Assembly: GCA_000155715.1 (NCBI GenBank)
Contig: DS990600.1
Span: 69,975-133,974, forward strand
Length of the DNA: 64,000 nucleotides
Direction: 5' to 3'
Source of the DNA: a gamma proteobacterium HTCC5015
GTDB taxonomy: Bacteria; Pseudomonadota; Gammaproteobacteria; HTCC5015
Shown here: positions 47,480-58,325 of the stretch, piece after piece
Numbering within the stretch: the stretch's first letter is position 1
Layout: each line of letters begins with the position of its first letter
The notes under the pieces: generated by a model
What the model saw: the letters and a program-made list of their open reading frames with translations, nothing else
Databases searched by the model: none
What the model was told of the DNA's origin: nothing
Made by a program: the position numbers and the translations under genes

Positions 47480-49843
47480 TTGGCTACATCAACACAACGC
47501 AGCGGTTTATTCCGCTTTTACATTAAACTCACCGATCGCTTTTTATCGGAACACATTCTGAGCGAAGAACTCACCGCTCGTCGCGGCCGCATGGGCGTCA
47601 TGGGCGCACTGCTGGGCTTTATTCTCGGCAGCGTCATGCTAGCCACCCTATTCTGGCAAACCAAGCAATTCAGCCAACCCATGTTGGTACTGAGCGCGTT
47701 TATCGCGCTGCTGCCCGTCAGCCTATTACTCTCTCGACATATGCGCAGCTGTGCCCCACTGTGCATCGCAACGGTACTCGCCATGCTGGCTATTTTAAGT
47801 CTAGCGGGCTACAGCTACGGCGGTGGTTATTCTTCCACACTGCACTGGTTCCCCTTAGTACCCGTGGCGGCCACTTTCATGGTAGGCCGCCGATTTGGAC
47901 TTGTGACCTCCTTACTGACCTTAGCTTGCGCCCTCGCTATCTACTGGCTCGAGTTAAATGGCGTCACCAGCGACTACCGCATGACATCCTCCGAGCTGCT
48001 GGATATTGCCCCCTACGTCACTGTGGCCGCCATCTTGTTTGCCACACTGCTATCAGAGGCCTATGAATGGGCCAATGACGAGTCGCGCCGCGTCATCAAA
48101 ACCGAACGCGAACAACGCAGCGCCGCCGAACAAGCCCTAGACACGCAAAAAGAACAATCACTGGTCACGCTGGAGGCCATTGCCGACGGTGTTATCTCAA
48201 CCGACGAGCAGGACCGCATCACCTACATTAACCCCATCGCCGCCTATCTAACGGGCTGGCCTGTCGAGAGAGCCATGGGCCGCTCGCTCAGCGAAGTCTT
48301 TATGATTTTCGACGAGTACACCCACGAGCCTCAAGGCAACTTTCTCGACAACTGTTTAAAAGAGGGCGCCAACAAACCCATCGGTCACCACATCCTACTG
48401 AGTTACGATGGCCGAGAGATTATCATTGAGCACCACATCAGTATTATTCGCGGACATGAAAACGCCGTTCGGGGCTTGGTGGTGGTCTTCCACGATGTCA
48501 CGGTGGAACGTGAACTCACCACACAACTTCGCTACCAAGCGACCCACGATCCATTGTCGGACTTGCTCAACCGCCACGAGTTCGAACACCAGTTACAGCA
48601 ACTAGTCAGTCAACCGATCGACAAACAGCATCACGTGCTGTGCACCATTGATATCAATCAGTTTAAGGTCATCAACGACACTTGTGGCCACAACGCGGGT
48701 GATGAGCTGATTCGCCAATTTGCCGATCTGATTCGCGATGACGCCCTTGAACGCGACATTACAGGCCGACTCGGCGGCGACGAGTTCGGCATTTTAATTA
48801 TTGGCACGAACACAGAAGATGCCGTTGCTCGCATTAAAAAACTGCGCGAGCGAATTAGCGACTTTCACTTCAACTGGGAAGATAAAAGCTTTTCAATTTC
48901 GGTGGCTATTGGCGTCGTCGAAATCGACGGCAATACCGATTACTTAGCCGATTTAATGAACGACGCCGACGCCGCCCGACAAGCCGCCAAGGAAAAGGGC
49001 CGCAATCGCATTCACGTCTATCAACCAGACGACCACGAGCTGATGCGTCGCCGTGGCGAAATGCGCTGGGCCGCCTATTTAAACGGCGCCATTGCCGACA
49101 ACCGCTTTTTGCTGACTCGACAAACCATACTGCCACTACAGGAGCACGAAAAGGGGCAGCACTATGAGATTCTGCTGCGCTGCCTCGATGAGAGTGGCAA
49201 GATCAGCTCGGCGGGAGATTTCCTTAACGCCGCCGAGCGCTACAACCTAATCTCAGAAATTGACCGCTGGGTGGTACGCCACTTAGTCACTTGGTTTGAA
49301 AGTACCCCCACCGCCATGGAAGCCACACATACGGTCTCTATCAACTTGTCGGCTCGCTCGATCATCGACTCGCGCTTTACTCAAGACCTACGCGAGATGA
49401 TGTTGCGCATGCCCGGGCTGGCAAAGAAAGTGTGTTTTGAGATTACCGAAACCGCCGCTATTGCCAACTTCAACCAAGCAAAATCATTCATTGTAGCCAT
49501 GCGCGCACTCGGGTGCAGCTTTGCTCTGGATGACTTCGGCAAGGGCATGTCCTCTTTAAGCTATTTGAAACAACTTCCCGTCGATTATTTAAAAATTGAC
49601 GGCGATTTTGTACGGGATCTTTTAAGCGATCCCATCGACCGCGCCATGGTCGAGCACATCAATCAAATCGCCCACATGATCGGCATGAAGACCATTGCCG
49701 AATACGCGGAAAACCATGAAATTATTCAAGTACTACGAGAGATTGGCGTCGATTACGCCCAAGGCTATGGCATTGATCGTCCCCACCCCATTCACAACGA
49801 AGACTTAGCGCGCCAAGAGGCCGTCGTCGACAATGTCGAGTAA
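47480..49843 (+). CDS. membrane PAS-GGDEF-EAL cyclic-di-GMP enzyme
   Basis: The open frame begins at a TTG at 47441, but a TTG at 47480 has AAGGGG 6 bp upstream and is my preferred start (787 residues). There are six hydrophobic segments in the first 200 residues, then a PAS domain ([20 protein letters not shown]), an intact diguanylate cyclase motif ([11 protein letters not shown]) and an EAL domain with YEILLR, the metal ligands in NLSARS, EITETA and DDFGKG, the Lys of YLKIDG, and QGYGI. Both halves therefore look catalytically able, so net synthesis or breakdown of c-di-GMP cannot be told. No RxxD inhibitory site precedes GGDEF. Confidence 0.9.
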   Translation: MATSTQRSGLFRFYIKLTDRFLSEHILSEELTARRGRMGVMGALLGFILGSVMLATLFWQTKQFSQPMLVLSAFIALLPVSLLLSRHMRSCAPLCIATVLAMLAILSLAGYSYGGGYSSTLHWFPLVPVAATFMVGRRFGLVTSLLTLACALAIYWLELNGVTSDYRMTSSELLDIAPYVTVAAILFATLLSEAYEWANDESRRVIKTEREQRSAAEQALDTQKEQSLVTLEAIADGVISTDEQDRITYINPIAAYLTGWPVERAMGRSLSEVFMIFDEYTHEPQGNFLDNCLKEGANKPIGHHILLSYDGREIIIEHHISIIRGHENAVRGLVVVFHDVTVERELTTQLRYQATHDPLSDLLNRHEFEHQLQQLVSQPIDKQHHVLCTIDINQFKVINDTCGHNAGDELIRQFADLIRDDALERDITGRLGGDEFGILIIGTNTEDAVARIKKLRERISDFHFNWEDKSFSISVAIGVVEIDGNTDYLADLMNDADAARQAAKEKGRNRIHVYQPDDHELMRRRGEMRWAAYLNGAIADNRFLLTRQTILPLQEHEKGQHYEILLRCLDESGKISSAGDFLNAAERYNLISEIDRWVVRHLVTWFESTPTAMEATHTVSINLSARSIIDSRFTQDLREMMLRMPGLAKKVCFEITETAAIANFNQAKSFIVAMRALGCSFALDDFGKGMSSLSYLKQLPVDYLKIDGDFVRDLLSDPIDRAMVEHINQIAHMIGMKTIAEYAENHEIIQVLREIGVDYAQGYGIDRPHPIHNEDLARQEAVVDNVE

Positions 49844-50168
49844 AGCGTGGTGGGTATACAGCCTGCTGTGCGCAGACAATACGCTCTATACCGGCATTAC
49901 CACGGATCCCCAAAAGCGCTTAAAAGAGCACAACGAAAGTCCAAAGGGGGCACGCTATACGCGCAGCCGACGCCCCGTGCAACTTTGCTATTTAGAAGCC
50001 GCACCACACCGCAGCGCCGCTAGCCAGCGCGAGGCCGCATTAAAAAAGCTCGCACGACACCACAAGTGCTCAGTCATTCGAGCCGCTTGGAACGACACGC
50101 AACAACTGGCCAAACAGTGCCACTTGAGCCCCGAGCTGTGTGCTACTATCAAGGCGATTGAGGAGTAG
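49833..50168 (+). CDS. GIY-YIG nuclease-fold protein (UPF0213/YhbQ type)
   Basis: The 111-residue protein starts 11 bp inside the previous gene. It has the GIY-YIG core as [19 protein letters not shown], then the Arg in [10 protein letters not shown] and the Glu in [12 protein letters not shown]. These free-standing small proteins are common in bacteria; a DNA-repair role is suspected but unproven. Confidence 0.88.
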   Translation: MSSKAWWVYSLLCADNTLYTGITTDPQKRLKEHNESPKGARYTRSRRPVQLCYLEAAPHRSAASQREAALKKLARHHKCSVIRAAWNDTQQLAKQCHLSPELCATIKAIEE

Positions 50169-50170
50169 CC

Positions 50171-50374
50171 ATGTCGCCCGAGCAACGCGCCGAACTATTA
50201 GAGCAACTGAGACACTTGCGAGAAGAGCACTCTGAACTTCACGAGCAAGTGGAGCAGCTGACTCGAGCCAGCAGTGACCAAATGCAGCTCACTCGACTCA
50301 AAAAGCGCAAACTGCAATTGAAAGACGCCATCCAACGTCTCGAAAGCAAGATCATTCCCAATCTACACGCCTGA
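50171..50374 (+). CDS. YdcH/DUF465-like small coiled-coil protein
   Basis: The 67-residue product is one charged heptad-rich hairpin, with LREEHSELHEQVEQL and RLKKRKLQLKDAIQRLE. The second half carries the LKKRKLxLKD text typical of DUF465. It starts 2 bp after the GIY-YIG gene. Function unknown. Confidence 0.8.
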   Translation: MSPEQRAELLEQLRHLREEHSELHEQVEQLTRASSDQMQLTRLKKRKLQLKDAIQRLESKIIPNLHA

Positions 50375-50450
50375 TCCACGCACCCAGTCTCCCCACACAG
50401 TACTGTGCGACTCACCCAAAAAGCGATAGACTCTCACCTTTAGGCGTTAA

Positions 50451-52490
50451 ATGACCATTGGGGGCTCTGTGAAAAAACTCGCTCTACTCACACTGTTGCT
50501 AGGCAGCTTCGCTCATGCCGACAGCACGCACTACCGCGTCGCCTTTGAACCCGCTCAAGTCGTACCGAACGAGCCTTCGAGCCTTGTCGCGGGCGCCAGC
50601 ACCGTGGATATCACACCGCCCCCCGGTGTATTGCCTCGGGCAGGCTATGCGACGTGGTCGACTGTTGGCGAAGGTTTTCGCACCCGACTTTACGCCCGCA
50701 CCTACTATCTGCGCGACGCCGAGGGCGACAGCCACCTGATCGTACAAACGGATCTAACGACGGGCTCGCGCATTCTGCACACGCAACTCGGCAAGATACT
50801 CGCCCCTCACAGCGATCTCGATGTCGGCAATATCACCATCACGTCAACACACACTCACTCGGGGCCGGGGCAAATTGTCGGCAGCCAGTTCTACAACAAA
50901 CACATCTCACACCAAGCCGGTTTCGCCACCGCCTATTTTGAGTTTGTGCTAGAGCGTATCGCCAATGCAGCACTCGACGCTTACCGCAACGCGGCCCCCG
51001 CCAAAGTAGCTACGGGTAGCCAAGCCGTTTGGGGCTTGACTCGCAATCGCGCGATTGAAGCCCACGTGCTCAATAAAAACGAAGACAATAAAAGCACCCA
51101 AGATCAGCGCACATTTCACGAGGTCAACCCCAATCTTCATATGGTGCGCATTGATACACGCGCTGAGGACGGCAGCTATCAACCGCTTGGCGCCTTTGCC
51201 AGCTTCGCCATTCACGGCACAGCTCTGCCAGAGCGAGAGCGCTTGTTTAACGCCGATGTCTGGGCTTACATCCACAAGGACTGGGAATATCACATTGAGG
51301 CCGATACTGAGCGCGAAGTCCACGTCAGCGCTTTTGAAGGCAGCCACGGCGACATTGCCCCGGCTAACCGTTTTGGCATGCTCGGCTATATTGAGGCCAA
51401 GCGCGTGGGCCAAGGTATTGCGCGCGGTGCCATTGAACTCTACGACGCGCTCGGCGAGCAATTGCGCAGCGATGTCGATATTCGCAGTGCCGCTCGCCAC
51501 ATCAATATTCGCAAAGACAACCGCGTTGGCGATATTGAGCTATGCCGCGATGCCGCAGCGGGTACCACGCTCGCCGGGGCGCCGCTGGAGCACACCTCGC
51601 CCGTTATCGGACACATTCCACCCTTTAAGCCGGGCTCTCGCCGCTGGGGGGATGAAAAAGACAACTGCCAAGGCCGCAAGCGCATTCTCGGCTTCGAGCT
51701 ACTACAACCCCTGCTCGAACCCAAGGACAGTTTTCCCGACTACGTGATTTTTCAACTCGTTCAAATTGGTGACATGGCCATCGTTCCCCTGCCCTTTGAG
51801 ATGACCACGGAGGCGGGGTATCGTGTTGAGCGCGCCGTGCGCTCGGCCTATTCAGCGGCCCAACAAACACGCCCTCAGCAGGTCATGGTGACCAGCCTTG
51901 CCAACGGTTACACCGGCTATGCCACCACGCCCGAAGAGTATGGGCGGCAGCTCTATGAGGGCGGTCACACCATCTACGGAAAACACACACTACCTTATCT
52001 AGTGGCTCAAGTTGGCCAACTCAGCCAAGACATGCTCAAGCGCAAAGAGCGTCTCGTCGAACTCCCCGCACACTGGGACTACCATTTTGAAAGCCGTCAG
52101 TTCCTACCGGATAAGACAGAGGCTCGTGGCGTGCGCGCCATTCTCGATGCACCCCGTTTTCACCACGCACAGGTCAATACTGAGGGACACTGGGTGTTTG
52201 AGTGGCGCGACGTCAACGCCAGCAAAATCGAGTTACACCGCCCCTTGCTCAGCATCGAAACGCGATTGAATGGTGGCAATTGGGAGCCTCTTAAACAGAA
52301 CGGCATCGCCGTTAACGATGAGGGTTACGATCTCGCCGTTCGCATTGTCAGCGACAGCGACGACGAGGGCATGGCTCGCTATCAGGGCTATTGGTACAAC
52401 CCCTTATTCGATGGTGAAAAGCGCGAGTACCGCTTTGTCGTTCAAGCGCGAGATGGACAAGACACGCTTTATACGAAAGCCTTCCATTAA
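50451..52490 (+). CDS. secreted neutral/alkaline ceramidase-like amidohydrolase
   Basis: The 679-residue protein has a signal peptide (VKKLALLTLLLGSFAHADS); translation may start at the ATG at 50451 or the GTG at 50469. The first 440 residues match the neutral ceramidase catalytic domain: AGASTVDITPPPG at the start, the Zn and nucleophile region ITSTHTHSGPGQ, a long central block with NADVWAYIHKDWE and SHGDIAPANR, and a C-terminal immunoglobulin-like domain (residues about 530-679). These enzymes cleave the amide of ceramides. The host organism need not make sphingolipids, so the substrate may be environmental, or another N-acyl lipid. Confidence 0.85.
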   Translation: MTIGGSVKKLALLTLLLGSFAHADSTHYRVAFEPAQVVPNEPSSLVAGASTVDITPPPGVLPRAGYATWSTVGEGFRTRLYARTYYLRDAEGDSHLIVQTDLTTGSRILHTQLGKILAPHSDLDVGNITITSTHTHSGPGQIVGSQFYNKHISHQAGFATAYFEFVLERIANAALDAYRNAAPAKVATGSQAVWGLTRNRAIEAHVLNKNEDNKSTQDQRTFHEVNPNLHMVRIDTRAEDGSYQPLGAFASFAIHGTALPERERLFNADVWAYIHKDWEYHIEADTEREVHVSAFEGSHGDIAPANRFGMLGYIEAKRVGQGIARGAIELYDALGEQLRSDVDIRSAARHINIRKDNRVGDIELCRDAAAGTTLAGAPLEHTSPVIGHIPPFKPGSRRWGDEKDNCQGRKRILGFELLQPLLEPKDSFPDYVIFQLVQIGDMAIVPLPFEMTTEAGYRVERAVRSAYSAAQQTRPQQVMVTSLANGYTGYATTPEEYGRQLYEGGHTIYGKHTLPYLVAQVGQLSQDMLKRKERLVELPAHWDYHFESRQFLPDKTEARGVRAILDAPRFHHAQVNTEGHWVFEWRDVNASKIELHRPLLSIETRLNGGNWEPLKQNGIAVNDEGYDLAVRIVSDSDDEGMARYQGYWYNPLFDGEKREYRFVVQARDGQDTLYTKAFH

Positions 52491-52496
52491 GCCGCC

Positions 52497-53310
52497 ATTG
52501 TGAGGAGGCGCAGCTGACGCCGCAGTCTGTTATTGCATTCGATGGACAGATTGCTTTGCCTACAGGGGCGTAGGTAAGGGGCGTGAGCAGAATCGGAAGC
52601 TTTGCCTGTGGCTCACACTGTCGGCCCGAGGCGGGCCTCCCACAGGTATTACTGGATTACACCTTGCGGCTAACCCACCCCCACCGTCACTCCCGCGCAG
52701 GCGGGAGCCCAGTGGCTTACTACTCCACTCATTCAAAGACGCTGGATTCCCGCCTTCGCGGGAATGACGGGCATGTCGGAGATTTGAGGGTTTAGAGGAA
52801 AGACGGTCATTGGGGGGACGCAATAATAAAATAAGCCCCATGCCTCGTCATTCCAGACTGGATTTGGAACCTCCTTAACCATTACCCGTCACTCCAGACT
52901 TGATCTGGAATCTCCAAAACAAAGCCTTGATAGGGAGATCCTGAAGCTCCCGCTCCTTATCGACATCCCTGTAGGAAAATCAAGTTCAAGATGACGGCGG
53001 TGGCTCGCACTGTCGGTCCGAGAGCGGATATCCCACAGGTATTACTGGATTACACCTTGCGGCTACCCCCCACCGTCGCTCCCGCGCAGGCGGGAGCCCA
53101 GTGGCTTACTACTCCACTCATTCAAAGACGCTGGATTCCCGCCTTCGCGGGAATGACGGGCATGTCGGAGATTTGGGGTTTAGAGGAAAGACGGTCATTG
53201 GGGGACGCAATAATAAAATAAGCCCCATGCCTCGTCATTCCAGACTTGATCTGGAATCTCCAAAACGGAGCCTTGATAGGGAGATCCTGAATCAAGTTCA
53301 GGATGACGAC
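52497..53310. repeat. duplicated repeat tract (families E, G, C, D)
   Basis: The 885 bp after the ceramidase gene contain no gene. A stretch of about 240 bp starting near 52608 recurs near 53002 (offset 393 bp falling to 387 bp by the end). Each copy holds CACAGGTATTACTGGATTAC, a family C element (52685-52769, 53074-53158), GACGCAATAATAAAATAAGC and the start of a family D element. A family E fragment opens the tract at 52497. Confidence 0.8.
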
Positions 53311-53375
53311 GGCTCGTAATGACGGGGAGTGTTTAGCATGGCGAGCGTGCCAGCCTACGGCTTTTCCGAGAGCGC

Positions 53376-54245
53376 TTAGTGGACTTGGTCGCTGCTGGAG
53401 GCGGAGTCAGAGGCAAATAGCTGCGTGACGTCAACGGCGTCAAAGCGGTATTGCTGGTGACAAAACTGGCAATCGACCTCAATACTGCCACGCTCGGCGA
53501 CGAGAGCTTGAGCGTCATCCTCACCTAGAGAATAGATCGTGTTGGCGATGCGGTTGCGCGAGCAATTGCAACGGAATTGGTACTCCACGCCCTCAAATAC
53601 ACGCACTTCTTCCTCGTGAAATAAGCGGTGTAACACCTCGGTGCCGCCAAGTGTTAAAAGCTCGTCCGCCTTAACCGTATCGGCAAGCTGCTTAACCCGC
53701 GACCACAAATCGTCATCGCTACTCACTTGGGACTCGGGCAGTTTTTGCAACATGAGACCGGCGGCGCGATCCGTATTGGCCGCCAACCACATCCCTGTGG
53801 ACAACTGCTCAGAGCGCTCGAAGTAAGCGGCCAGCGCCTCTTGCAAACGCTCGCCCTCCAAAGGCACAACGCCTTGGTAATCACTGCGGCTCTCGCCCTG
53901 CTCGACGGTAATCACCATTTGGCCTTTGCCGATCATCTCGCTCAAGCTGCCTGCCTCAACTGTCTCGTCGCACTTGGCGGTTGCGCGAAACGTGCGCTCA
54001 GACGTCACCTGAACCACCAGCAGTTTGACGGGCCCATCGCCCTGAGCCTGCAGGGTAAGGTTGCCGTCAAATTTAATCGTCTCCGCCATCAATGCGGTGG
54101 CGGCGACCGCCTCGCCCAAAAGACGTTTGACGGGTTCGGGATAGCGCGTGCTTTTCAATAGCGACTGCCAAGCCGCATCTAGCTGCACCAGTTCACCGCG
54201 CACATCCGAGCGGTCCATTAAAAATCGTTGAAGCGTATCTGTCAT
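53376..54245 (-). CDS. hslO: Hsp33 redox-regulated chaperone
   Basis: The 289-residue protein holds the four Zn-binding cysteines of the redox switch, as FRCNCSRNR and DCQFCHQQY near the C-terminus (the CxC and CxxC pairs). Oxidation releases Zn and activates holdase function. Family text DGPVKLLVVQ and MLQKLPES also fits. It is downstream of gatB by 25 bp in the same direction. Confidence 0.95.
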   Translation of the reverse strand: MTDTLQRFLMDRSDVRGELVQLDAAWQSLLKSTRYPEPVKRLLGEAVAATALMAETIKFDGNLTLQAQGDGPVKLLVVQVTSERTFRATAKCDETVEAGSLSEMIGKGQMVITVEQGESRSDYQGVVPLEGERLQEALAAYFERSEQLSTGMWLAANTDRAAGLMLQKLPESQVSSDDDLWSRVKQLADTVKADELLTLGGTEVLHRLFHEEEVRVFEGVEYQFRCNCSRNRIANTIYSLGEDDAQALVAERGSIEVDCQFCHQQYRFDAVDVTQLFASDSASSSDQVH

Positions 54246-54270
54246 GGCAATCTATCTATGGTAAACCTCA

Positions 54271-55716
54271 TCAGCCATCGAGCTTTTGCTTGAGCAACTG
54301 ATTGACTTGGCCGGGGTTGGCTTTGCCCTGGGTGGCTTTCATCACCTGGCCGACGAAGTAACCAATCATTTTGCCGCGCTTGTCTTCTGGAGCGGCGCGA
54401 TAATTATCGACTTGCTCACCATTATTGGCCATCACCTCGTCGATAATGCCTTCGATCGCGCTTGTATCCGTGATCTGTTTCAAGCCCTTGGCTTCGATAA
54501 TGTCATCCGCACTGCCCTCGCCATTCCAAAGCGCTTCGAACACTTGCTTGGCGATTTTTCCAGAAATCGTGTCATCGGCGATACGGGACAACAGGCCCGA
54601 CAGCGCCACAGGAGTGACTGGGGATTCATCGATGTTCAATTCATTTTTATTCAGTGCCGCCGCCAGCTCGCCGTTGATCCAGTTAGCCGCCAATTTAGCA
54701 TCGGCGCCCGCTGCCAGCGCGGCCTCGTAGTAATCGGCCACCGCCTTGCTGGCGGTCAAAACGCCCGCGTCGTACTCTGGCAAACCCAGCTCGCTCACAT
54801 AGCGCTGGCGCTTTGCATCGGGCAACTCGGGCAATGTCGAGCGGATTGTTTCAATGTCTTCGTCCGTCACTGCCACGGGTAGCAAGTCGGGGTCGGGGAA
54901 GTAGCGGTAATCGTTGGCATCTTCCTTGCCGCGCATCGAACGCGTTTCGTCTTTGTCGGCATCGTACAAACGGGTTTCTTGCACCACTTCGCCACCGCCT
55001 TCAATGACATCGATTTGGCGCTCCACTTCGTAGTTGATGGCGCGCTCAATAAAGCGGAAGGAATTGAGGTTTTTCAACTCGGCGCGAGTGCCAAATTCGG
55101 CCTGTCCCACAGGACGCACAGAGACGTTGGCATCGCAGCGGAATGAACCCTCCTGCATATTGCCATCGCAAATACCGAGGTACTGCACCAGCGCGTGCAT
55201 TTTTTTCATGTAGGCCACCGCCTCTTTGGCGCTGCGCATATCGGGCTCGGATACAATCTCCAAGAGCGGCGTGCCGGCGCGATTGAGGTCGATGCCCGTC
55301 ATGCTGCCAAAGCCTTCGTGAACCGACTTGCCCGCATCTTCCTCAAGGTGCGCACGGGTTACACCAATGCGTTTTGTCTCGCCATCCTCCAACTCAATAT
55401 CGAGGTAACCTTGGCCCACAATGGGCAGCTCGTACTGAGAAATTTGATAGCCCTTGGGCAAATCGGGATAGAAGTAATTCTTGCGTGCAAACACGGAGCG
55501 CTGACCAATCTCGGCATCAATGGCCAAGCCAAACTTCACCGCCATTTCGACCACCGATTTATTCAGAACGGGCAGCACACCCGGCAGACCTAAATCCACC
55601 GCGCAGGCCTGCGAATTCGGCGCCGCGCCATAGGCCGTCGACGCACCAGAGAAAATCTTACTCTGCGTCGCCAGCTGCGCGTGAATTTCCAAACCAATTA
55701 CTACTTCCCAAGACAT
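54271..55716 (-). CDS. gatB: Asp-tRNA(Asn)/Glu-tRNA(Gln) amidotransferase subunit B
   Basis: The ATG at 55716 ([18 protein letters not shown]) gives 481 residues. GatB activates mischarged tRNA for amidation; [39 protein letters not shown] and the C-terminal YqeY-like tail are all visible. It is separated from gatA by yccF and a mobile-looking cassette. The longer frame upstream to 55758 includes cassette-flank sequence. Confidence 0.95.
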   Translation of the reverse strand: MSWEVVIGLEIHAQLATQSKIFSGASTAYGAAPNSQACAVDLGLPGVLPVLNKSVVEMAVKFGLAIDAEIGQRSVFARKNYFYPDLPKGYQISQYELPIVGQGYLDIELEDGETKRIGVTRAHLEEDAGKSVHEGFGSMTGIDLNRAGTPLLEIVSEPDMRSAKEAVAYMKKMHALVQYLGICDGNMQEGSFRCDANVSVRPVGQAEFGTRAELKNLNSFRFIERAINYEVERQIDVIEGGGEVVQETRLYDADKDETRSMRGKEDANDYRYFPDPDLLPVAVTDEDIETIRSTLPELPDAKRQRYVSELGLPEYDAGVLTASKAVADYYEAALAAGADAKLAANWINGELAAALNKNELNIDESPVTPVALSGLLSRIADDTISGKIAKQVFEALWNGEGSADDIIEAKGLKQITDTSAIEGIIDEVMANNGEQVDNYRAAPEDKRGKMIGYFVGQVMKATQGKANPGQVNQLLKQKLDG

Positions 55717-55788
55717 TTTTTTACCTCTTTTACTCGCCACAGAGAACACAGAGCGCACAGAGAGTAACTTTGCACTTTATGCCTGTGC

Positions 55789-56154
55789 CTACAATTTGTA
55801 GCGTCGAACACCGTCTTTTAAGAGTCGGTGATTAAAATTAATCAACAAGCCTAGAGAAAAGTGACCTAGACGCATATAACTCAAGAGCTGTGACTCAAAT
55901 AGCGGCTGCATCTTTTCAACACTTTTCAATTCAATCACTACTGTATTCTCAACCACAAGATCGAGAACATGGACGCCAATTTCTCGCCCTTTGTACATAA
56001 TTGGCAATGATTTTTGTGCTTCAACATTCAGCTTACGGATACGCAGCTCTGCACACATTGCCTTTTCGTACACTTTTTCCAGCAACCCCGGCCCCAATTC
56101 TCGATGAACCTCAATTGCCGCCCCAATAATCTTCTTGGTCAACTCATTTTCCAT
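55789..56154 (-). CDS. GxxExxY-family protein (PD-(D/E)xK-like)
   Basis: The 121-residue protein matches the GxxExxY family: GAAIEVHRELGPGLLEKVY holds the G-x-x-E-x-x-Y motif, and DLVVENTVVIELKSVEKM carries the D...E-x-K of a PD-(D/E)xK-like fold. Members occur as single-gene cassettes in odd places, including intervening sequences of 23S rRNA. Biochemical function is unknown. It lies between gatB and yccF and has no role in the gat operon that I can see. Confidence 0.88.
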   Translation of the reverse strand: MENELTKKIIGAAIEVHRELGPGLLEKVYEKAMCAELRIRKLNVEAQKSLPIMYKGREIGVHVLDLVVENTVVIELKSVEKMQPLFESQLLSYMRLGHFSLGLLINFNHRLLKDGVRRYKL

Positions 56155-56254
56155 GTCATCCCTAACTCGTTACATTGAAATTCTCCGTAATCTCTTACTA
56201 GCCACAGAGGACACTGAGCACACAGAGAAAAACTTTGCGCTTTATACCTGTAGC

Positions 56255-56301
56255 CTACAATTTGTAGCGCCGAACACCGTCTTTTAAAAGTCGGTGATTA
56301 T
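56255..56301 (-). pseudogene. 3' remnant of a second GxxExxY gene
   Basis: On the minus strand the last 15 codons read NHRLLKDGVRRYKL and stop, identical to the end of the intact gene at 55789. The rest is missing. Confidence 0.7.
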
Positions 56302-56408
56302 CTTAGCCGCCAATTCATTGACAGCTCGCCCTACAGTGACATTAAAACTCTCTGTGTTCTCAGTGTCCTCTGTGGCTAAGTTTTTATAGAACTGTGGTAT
56401 CACCTAAA

Positions 56409-56810
56409 TCAATCTCTATCTATCGCCACCACTTGTTTGCCGATAGGGAAGAGTGAGATTTGCACAAATTTGATGTGCTGCAGGGCGAAGGGGATGCCGA
56501 TGATGGTGATAAAAAAGCCCACTGCGGCAACCAAGTGTCCTATCGCTAACCAAACGCCGGCGAAGATAAACCAGAGAATGTTGCCGATTAAACCGAGTGG
56601 CCCGGTGCCGACATCCTCGCCACTTCGCTCGCGAATTTCGTAACCAAAGGGCCACAGGATAATGCGCCCAATATTAAAGCAGGCGCGCGCCCAAGGCAGG
56701 CCGACGATGGTAATCGCCATCAGGACGCCGCCGAGATACCAGACCAAGCCCATTAGGCCTCCGCCTAAAATAAGCCACAAAATGTTGAGAATCAGGTTAA
56801 TCGCACTCAT
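56409..56810 (-). CDS. yccF: YccF-domain inner-membrane protein
   Basis: The 133-residue protein consists of two YccF repeats: hydrophobic helices around [20 protein letters not shown] and [20 protein letters not shown], the shared I-x-G-x-P motif being clear in both. Its ATG overlaps the gatA stop (ATGA), so it is translated from the gat message. Function unknown. Confidence 0.88.
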   Translation of the reverse strand: MSAINLILNILWLILGGGLMGLVWYLGGVLMAITIVGLPWARACFNIGRIILWPFGYEIRERSGEDVGTGPLGLIGNILWFIFAGVWLAIGHLVAAVGFFITIIGIPFALQHIKFVQISLFPIGKQVVAIDRD

Positions 56811-58267
56811 GCAAATGCCTCTGGGCTCGCCTTATGATAGTCCGTCGCCAACTGAAATTGATGAGCTGCAGCGAGTAGACGCGCCTCATCAAAATAGTTG
56901 CCAATCAACTGGATGCCGACGGGCAACCCGTCGACGGTTTGCCCGGGCATCGATAGCGCAGGTACGCCCGCTAGGTTGACGGCGATCGTGTAAATATCCG
57001 ACAAGTACATGGAAACGGGGTCGTCGCCCTTTTCTCCAAACTTAAAGGCTGTCTCTGGCGCCGTGGGGCTGAGTAGAAAATCGACTTGTTCAAACGCTTT
57101 TTTGAAATCGTCTGAGATCAATTGGCGCAATTGCTGAGCCTTCAGATAATAGGCGTCGTAGTAACCCGCCGATAGCGCATAGGCGCCGACCATAATGCGT
57201 CGCTTGACCTCATCGCCAAAGCCTTCAGCGCGGGAGCGCGTGTAAAGATCCTGTAAATCTTTCGGGTCTTCGCAGCGGTGCCCAAAGCGCACGCCATCCA
57301 TGCGAGACAAATTCGAAGAGCACTCGGCGGGAGCGACCACATAGTAAACGGGCACGGACAAATGCGCGTTGGGCAGACTCACTTCAACGATCTCGGCGCC
57401 CTGAGCTCGATAGACCTCAATCGCCGCGTCCACTGACTCTCGAATAGACGCCGGCATTTCCTCGCCAAAAAACTCCTTGGGCAAACCGACTTTAATGCCT
57501 TTTAGGGGTTGATCTAAGGCGCCGATGTAATCGGGAACGGGTTCATTGGCGCAGGTGGAGTCGCGTTCGTCGTGACCCGCCATGGCACTCAATAGATAGG
57601 CGCAATCTTCGGCACTGCGACCAAAGGGCCCCGCCTGATCTAAACTCGAGGCAAAGGCGATCATGCCGTAGCGCGACACGCGGCCGTAGGTCGGCTTTAA
57701 TCCCGTCAAATTACAAAACGCAGCGGGCTGGCGAATGGAGCCGCCTGTATCGGTTCCCGTGGCCGCGGGCACTAAGCGGGCCGCCACTGCGGCGGCCGAT
57801 CCGCCCGATGAGCCACCGGGAACGCGCTCGGTATCCCAGGGGTTTTTCACGGGCCCGTAATAGCTGGTCTCATTCGACGAGCCCATAGCAAACTCATCCA
57901 TATTGAGCTTGCCCAGCATCACCATGCCCGCTTCGCGCATACGCTCCACGACAGCGGCATCGTAGGGCGCCACAAAGGGATCGAGCATCTTAGAGGCGCA
58001 CGAGGTGCGCACGCCGTCAGTGCAAAAAATATCTTTGTGGGCAAAGGGCACCCCCGTCAGCGGGCCCGCTTGGCCGGCAGCTCGCACGGCGTCGGCATTT
58101 CGCGCCTGTTCCAGTGCCAACTCGGCAGTTACCGTGACAAAGGCATTAATTTCCGCATTGTGCTCATCAATGCGATCGAGAAAGTGTTGTGTTAGCTCGA
58201 CACTCGTAAAATCGCCTCGCTCGAGGCCTTGAGACATTTCGGCAATGCTGTACTGATGCATAGTCAA
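56807..58267 (-). CDS. gatA: Asp-tRNA(Asn)/Glu-tRNA(Gln) amidotransferase subunit A
   Basis: The 486-residue protein is an amidase-signature enzyme: the catalytic Lys is in [10 protein letters not shown], and the Gly/Ser-rich motif [16 protein letters not shown] with [15 protein letters not shown] provides the cis-Ser and nucleophile Ser. It produces ammonia from Gln for GatB. gatC lies 58 bp upstream. Confidence 0.96.
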   Translation of the reverse strand: MTMHQYSIAEMSQGLERGDFTSVELTQHFLDRIDEHNAEINAFVTVTAELALEQARNADAVRAAGQAGPLTGVPFAHKDIFCTDGVRTSCASKMLDPFVAPYDAAVVERMREAGMVMLGKLNMDEFAMGSSNETSYYGPVKNPWDTERVPGGSSGGSAAAVAARLVPAATGTDTGGSIRQPAAFCNLTGLKPTYGRVSRYGMIAFASSLDQAGPFGRSAEDCAYLLSAMAGHDERDSTCANEPVPDYIGALDQPLKGIKVGLPKEFFGEEMPASIRESVDAAIEVYRAQGAEIVEVSLPNAHLSVPVYYVVAPAECSSNLSRMDGVRFGHRCEDPKDLQDLYTRSRAEGFGDEVKRRIMVGAYALSAGYYDAYYLKAQQLRQLISDDFKKAFEQVDFLLSPTAPETAFKFGEKGDDPVSMYLSDIYTIAVNLAGVPALSMPGQTVDGLPVGIQLIGNYFDEARLLAAAHQFQLATDYHKASPEAFA

Positions 58268-58325
58268 ACCTAGTTAGATAGGGGTTCAATCAATAGGGAT
58301 GGCGTTGGCCGCGTAGAATCTCGGC

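Larger units (their letters stand above)
55737..56375. mobile_element. GxxExxY cassette with terminal inverted repeats and a decayed second copy
   Basis: CCACAGAGAACACAGAGCGC at 55737 and its inverted counterpart ending GTCCTCTGTGG at 56375 bracket the GxxExxY gene. An internal copy of the left end lies at 56202. Segments 55737-55834 and 56202-56300 are direct repeats of 98-99 bp with about 85-90% identity by eye; the second includes the last 15 codons (ending RRYKL and a stop at 56255) of another GxxExxY gene. I read this as two tandem cassettes, the right one deleted inside. There is no transposase. Confidence 0.6.

Noticed and set aside
49833-50168. GIY-YIG homing endonuclease
   Set aside because: It is the free-standing UPF0213 type without DNA-binding extension, intron or intein.
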